Below, in pieces: positions 61,257 through 64,000 of a stretch of DNA of 64,000 nucleotides. The stretch spans positions 1 to 64,000 of the forward strand of contig JBFWQO010000012.1 in NCBI GenBank assembly GCA_050249415.1. The letters run 5' to 3'. How positions within the stretch are numbered: the stretch's first letter is position 1; each line of letters opens with the position of its first letter. Source of the stretch: CADEFQ01 sp050249415 (GTDB lineage Bacteria > Pseudomonadota > Gammaproteobacteria > Steroidobacterales > Steroidobacteraceae). The position numbers were made by a program, and so were the translations under genes. The notes under the pieces are model-generated. The model saw only the letters and a list, made by a program, of their open reading frames with translations. It was not told the DNA's origin and made no database searches.

Positions 61257-62843
61257 ATGCCCGGCGCTGGCGAACTCCTCCGCGCCGCGCTCTTCATCGC
61301 CACCTATGTCTTCGTCGTCTGGCTGAGCGACCTGCAGCCCGCGCTGCAGCTCGGCATCACGCCGTGGAATCCGCAGACGGGTGTCGCCCTCGCCTACCTC
61401 ATCTGGCAGGGACCGCGTGGGGCGATCGCGCTGGCGCCGGCGGCGCTGCTGTCGGAAATCATCGTGCGCGACGTGCCGGCAGGCAGCATCGCGGCCATCG
61501 CGACGTCGATCTGGATCGCGATCGCGTACAGCGGTCTTGCGGTATTCCTGCGCCGCAAGGGGCCCGCGGCGCTCGTGCCGACCCCGGCCGACGCGACCCG
61601 GTTCGTCGCCGCCAGCCTCGGCGCCACGCTGCTGGTCGGCGCGGGTTTCATCGCGATCATGCTCGCGATGGGCGCGCTGCCCGAGAATGTCGCGCTCGGC
61701 GGCGTCGCGCGCTACTGGGTCGGCGACTTCAACGGCGTACTCACGCTCACGCCGCTCCTGATGTGGGCGAGGTCGTGGCGAGCCGGCCTCGCCCTGCTGC
61801 GCGCCCGCTGGCGCGAGGCGCTGCTGCAATTCGTGGCGCTCGGCTTCACGATGTGGATCATCTTCGGCCTGCTCGCCGACGAGGCGCTGCGGTTCTTCTA
61901 TCCACTGTTCGTGCCGATGATCTGGATCGCGCTGCGCTGGGGCGTCGTCGGCGCCGTGGTCGGCGCGCTCGCCATCCAGCTGGGCCTCGCCTTCATGGTG
62001 AAAGGCACCGGTGCCGCGCCGCCGCTGCTCGAGCTGCAGGTACTCATGCTGACCCTCAATCTCACGGCGCTCCTGCTCGGCGCGACGGTCAGCGAGCGCC
62101 AGCGCGCGCAGGCGCAGCTGCGGGAGCGTGACGACGCGCTCGCGCGCGCGATGCGATTCGCCACGGCCGGCGAGATGGCTTCGGCGCTCACGCACGAACT
62201 GAACCAGCCGATCACCGCGCTCGTGTCGTACCTGCGCGCGGCCGAAATACTCGCCGCGCCCGGCGGGGCGGCGGATGCGCGCCTGCCCGACACGCTCGGC
62301 AAGGCCGCGCAGGAGGCGATCCGTGCCTCGGCCGTGCTGCGCCGGCTGCGGGACTTCTACAGCACGGGCCAGGCGGCACGTTCGCCGCTGTCGCTCGCCG
62401 TCCTGTGCCAGAGCGTCAATGCCACGTTCCACGAACGCCTGCGGCGCGCCGGCGTGCAGCTCACCTCGAGCGTGAGCCCTGACCTGCCGCCTGTGGCCGG
62501 CGACCCGACACAGCTCGAGATCGTATTGCACAACCTCGTCGCCAACGCCATCGATTCGATCACCGCCGCAGGCGCGACGGGCCGCATCGAGATCGCCGCC
62601 ACGCGCCATGGCGACACGGTGCTCCTCTCCGTGGCCGATTCGGGGCCGGGGGTCGCAGCCGACGTCGCGACGCGCGTCTTCGAGCCGTTCGTCACGACCA
62701 AGCCGGGGGGCATGGGGCTCGGGCTCGCGATCAGCCGCTCGCTGCTGCGCGCGCAGGGCGGCGACCTGGAATACGCCACCGACGAGGCCACGGGCGGCGC
62801 GCACTTCGTGGTCGCGTTGCCGCTGGCGGACGCCCATGAGTGA
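61257..62843 (+). CDS. MASE1-domain sensor histidine kinase
   Basis: 528 residues. The first about 280 residues form an eight-helix MASE1 sensor (AALFIATYVFVVWLSDLQPA; TPWNPQTGVALAYLIWQGPR) with no extra PAS. The kinase part has phosphorylated His313 (ALTHELNQP), an N box (NLVANAID) and G boxes (DSGPGVA, GGMGLGL). The UhpB-like order MASE1-kinase with LuxR regulator is known in proteobacteria; the signal is unknown. The response regulator gene overlaps by 8 bases. The ATG at 61257 is used; an earlier frame start at 61101 lacks support. Confidence 0.9.
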   Translation: MPGAGELLRAALFIATYVFVVWLSDLQPALQLGITPWNPQTGVALAYLIWQGPRGAIALAPAALLSEIIVRDVPAGSIAAIATSIWIAIAYSGLAVFLRRKGPAALVPTPADATRFVAASLGATLLVGAGFIAIMLAMGALPENVALGGVARYWVGDFNGVLTLTPLLMWARSWRAGLALLRARWREALLQFVALGFTMWIIFGLLADEALRFFYPLFVPMIWIALRWGVVGAVVGALAIQLGLAFMVKGTGAAPPLLELQVLMLTLNLTALLLGATVSERQRAQAQLRERDDALARAMRFATAGEMASALTHELNQPITALVSYLRAAEILAAPGGAADARLPDTLGKAAQEAIRASAVLRRLRDFYSTGQAARSPLSLAVLCQSVNATFHERLRRAGVQLTSSVSPDLPPVAGDPTQLEIVLHNLVANAIDSITAAGATGRIEIAATRHGDTVLLSVADSGPGVAADVATRVFEPFVTTKPGGMGLGLAISRSLLRAQGGDLEYATDEATGGAHFVVALPLADAHE

Positions 62844-63441
62844 CGCGACGGTTTTCGTGGTCGATGACGACGCGGCGATCCGCGACGCGCTGAGTCTGCT
62901 CATATCGCTGCGCGGTCTGCGCGCGCAGGTGTTCTCGTCGGCGGAGAATTTTCTCGATACCTACCGCAGCGAGTGGCGCGGCTGCCTGCTGGTCGACCTG
63001 CAGATGCCCGGCATGTCCGGCCTGGAATTGCAGGCGGAGATGAACTCGCGCGACATCGCCCTGCCGGTGATCGTGCTGACCGCACACGGCGATGTGGCGA
63101 CGACGCGCGCGGCGCTGAAGAACGGCGCGGTCGATTTCCTCGAAAAGCCGGTCGACGACGCGGTGCTGATGGACGTGCTCGGCAATGCGATCCGGCTCGA
63201 CGCCGAGCGGCACGGTGCGATGCACGCGCGCGCCGCGGCCACCGAACGGCTCGCACGCCTGACGCCGCGCGAGCGCGATGTGCTGCGCCTCCTCGCGCAA
63301 GGCCGGCAGTTGCGCGAGATCGCCCAGCAGCTCGAGATCAGCCCGCGCACGGTGGAAGTCTACAAGGCGAGGATGATGGAGAAGCTCGGCTGCCGCACGC
63401 TCGCCGATGTGGTGCGGGCGGGGAGCGAACTCGGCGCGTGA
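62836..63441 (+). CDS. FixJ/LuxR-type response regulator
   Basis: 201 residues. Receiver domain with phospho-acceptor Asp54 (LLVDLQMPGMSG), Thr/Lys switch residues (VLTAHGD; FLEKPVDD, Lys104), short linker and a LuxR helix-turn-helix (LTPRERDVLRLLAQGRQLREIAQQLEISPRTVEVYKARMM). Partner of the MASE1 kinase; overlaps its gene by 8 bases. Targets are not shown, but the palindrome TACGGG-CAAG-CCCGTA upstream of the operon is a candidate autoregulatory site. Confidence 0.93.
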   Translation: MSDATVFVVDDDAAIRDALSLLISLRGLRAQVFSSAENFLDTYRSEWRGCLLVDLQMPGMSGLELQAEMNSRDIALPVIVLTAHGDVATTRAALKNGAVDFLEKPVDDAVLMDVLGNAIRLDAERHGAMHARAAATERLARLTPRERDVLRLLAQGRQLREIAQQLEISPRTVEVYKARMMEKLGCRTLADVVRAGSELGA

Positions 63442-63514
63442 GGAGGTCAGGCCCGCGCCTCGCATACCCCGATGCCGGGCACGCATGGGCTTGACCGGAT
63501 GACAGGTGGCACGC

Positions 63515-64000
63515 ATGGTTCGGCGAATGGCACCGCCGTCGGCCTCGACACCCCGTGCAATGCGCAGGCAACGCCGCCGCGCGTTGCTCGGCCTTGCGAC
63601 CCTGCCAATGGCGCGGCTGACGGTCGCGCGTACCCCGCCATCCGTCTTTTCCCTCGCATTGATCGGACAATGCCTGATCCGCCACGATCTGCGTGCACAG
63701 CCATGGCCGGGGTTTGCTCCGCTCGCACGGCGCCTGCACGCGCACGACGCGTGCTTTTCCGATCTCGAAGTCGCCATCCGCGGCCCGGGCGAAGGGGCGC
63801 CCACTCGGGAGCCCGGCACACTCCATACGGCCGAACCCGTAGTACTCGACTGCTTGCGCACCTTTGGCGTGACGTTCCTCGCGACCTCGAACAACCACGC
63901 CTTCGACGTCGGAACGGGCGGCATCCTCGACACCATCGATGCACTGCGGGTACGCAACTTCGCCTTCGCTGGCAGCGGACGGACACTCGCCGAGGCTGCG
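63515..64000 (+). CDS. CapA-family protein, partial (runs off the window)
   Basis: At least 162 residues without a stop before the window ends. The first about 40 residues form a basic, possibly Tat-like leader (MRRQRRRALLGLATLPMARL from a second ATG at 63560). The body matches the CapA/poly-gamma-glutamate synthesis metallophosphatase fold: DACFSDLEVAIRG near residue 80 and SNNHAFDVGTGGILDTIDAL near residue 125, where Asn-His are metal ligands. Substrate not established for most CapA relatives. Starts 73 bases after the response regulator. Confidence 0.8.
   Translation, partial: MVRRMAPPSASTPRAMRRQRRRALLGLATLPMARLTVARTPPSVFSLALIGQCLIRHDLRAQPWPGFAPLARRLHAHDACFSDLEVAIRGPGEGAPTREPGTLHTAEPVVLDCLRTFGVTFLATSNNHAFDVGTGGILDTIDALRVRNFAFAGSGRTLAEAA

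Overview
The window is high-GC (about two-thirds G+C by eye) chromosomal DNA, densely coding on both strands. The gene set suggests a free-living aerobic gammaproteobacterium of the Xanthomonadales/Nevskiales type: S46 dipeptidyl peptidase, proteobacterial GshA, three-subunit PntAA/AB/B transhydrogenase, PBP1b, YceH, FecIR-type signalling and TonB receptors. This placement is inference from gene families, not from a marker gene. I found no rRNA, tRNA, CRISPR array, insertion sequence or phage gene.

Layout. 1-4.4 kb: two secreted YD-repeat (RHS) genes, the larger cut by the left edge and by a 100-N assembly gap. 4.4-10.8 kb: diguanylate cyclase, gshA, an Mpo1-like gene, several small secreted or enzymatic genes and a MATE exporter. 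10.8-18.3 kb: a thiolase, then a probable homogentisate (tyrosine) catabolic operon hmgA-fahA-hydrolase-aldehyde dehydrogenase running into hemH and a VOC gene, with a palindromic operator placed inside the hmgA promoter. 18.4-31.4 kb: S46 peptidase; divergent YceI lipoprotein and cytochrome b561-YceI fusion; acetyl-CoA hydrolase; nhaA; acetyl-CoA synthetase with a histone-like tail; a repeat-rich DUF4097 protein; a 5'-3' exonuclease and an HNH nuclease. 31.4-45.7 kb: pntAA-pntAB-pntB, a hendecad coiled-coil protein, two lemA genes followed by a GIDE/EF-hand membrane protein, yceH, a GST remnant, MOSC, a dual-nuclease DUF2779 protein, a two-lobed aspartyl protease and small genes. 45.7-56 kb: an ECF sigma/FecR/TonB-receptor operon, an orphan antitoxin, a Tat-exported FAD oxidoreductase and a second TonB receptor. 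56-64 kb: PlpD-type patatin, mrcB, a TPR lipoprotein, a MASE1 kinase/FixJ-type regulator pair and the start of a CapA-like gene.

Three patterns cut across the genes. First, about a dozen genes, mostly first genes of transcription units, have a -10-like hexamer 6-7 bases upstream of the start codon, implying leaderless mRNAs. Second, seven of ten convergent intact gene pairs overlap at their 3' ends, three of them sharing a single CTAG as both stop codons. Third, three degenerate heptanucleotide repeats sit directly after TGA stop codons. The N gap is flanked by an exact 127-base duplication whose removal restores the reading frame, so it is best read as an assembly artefact.
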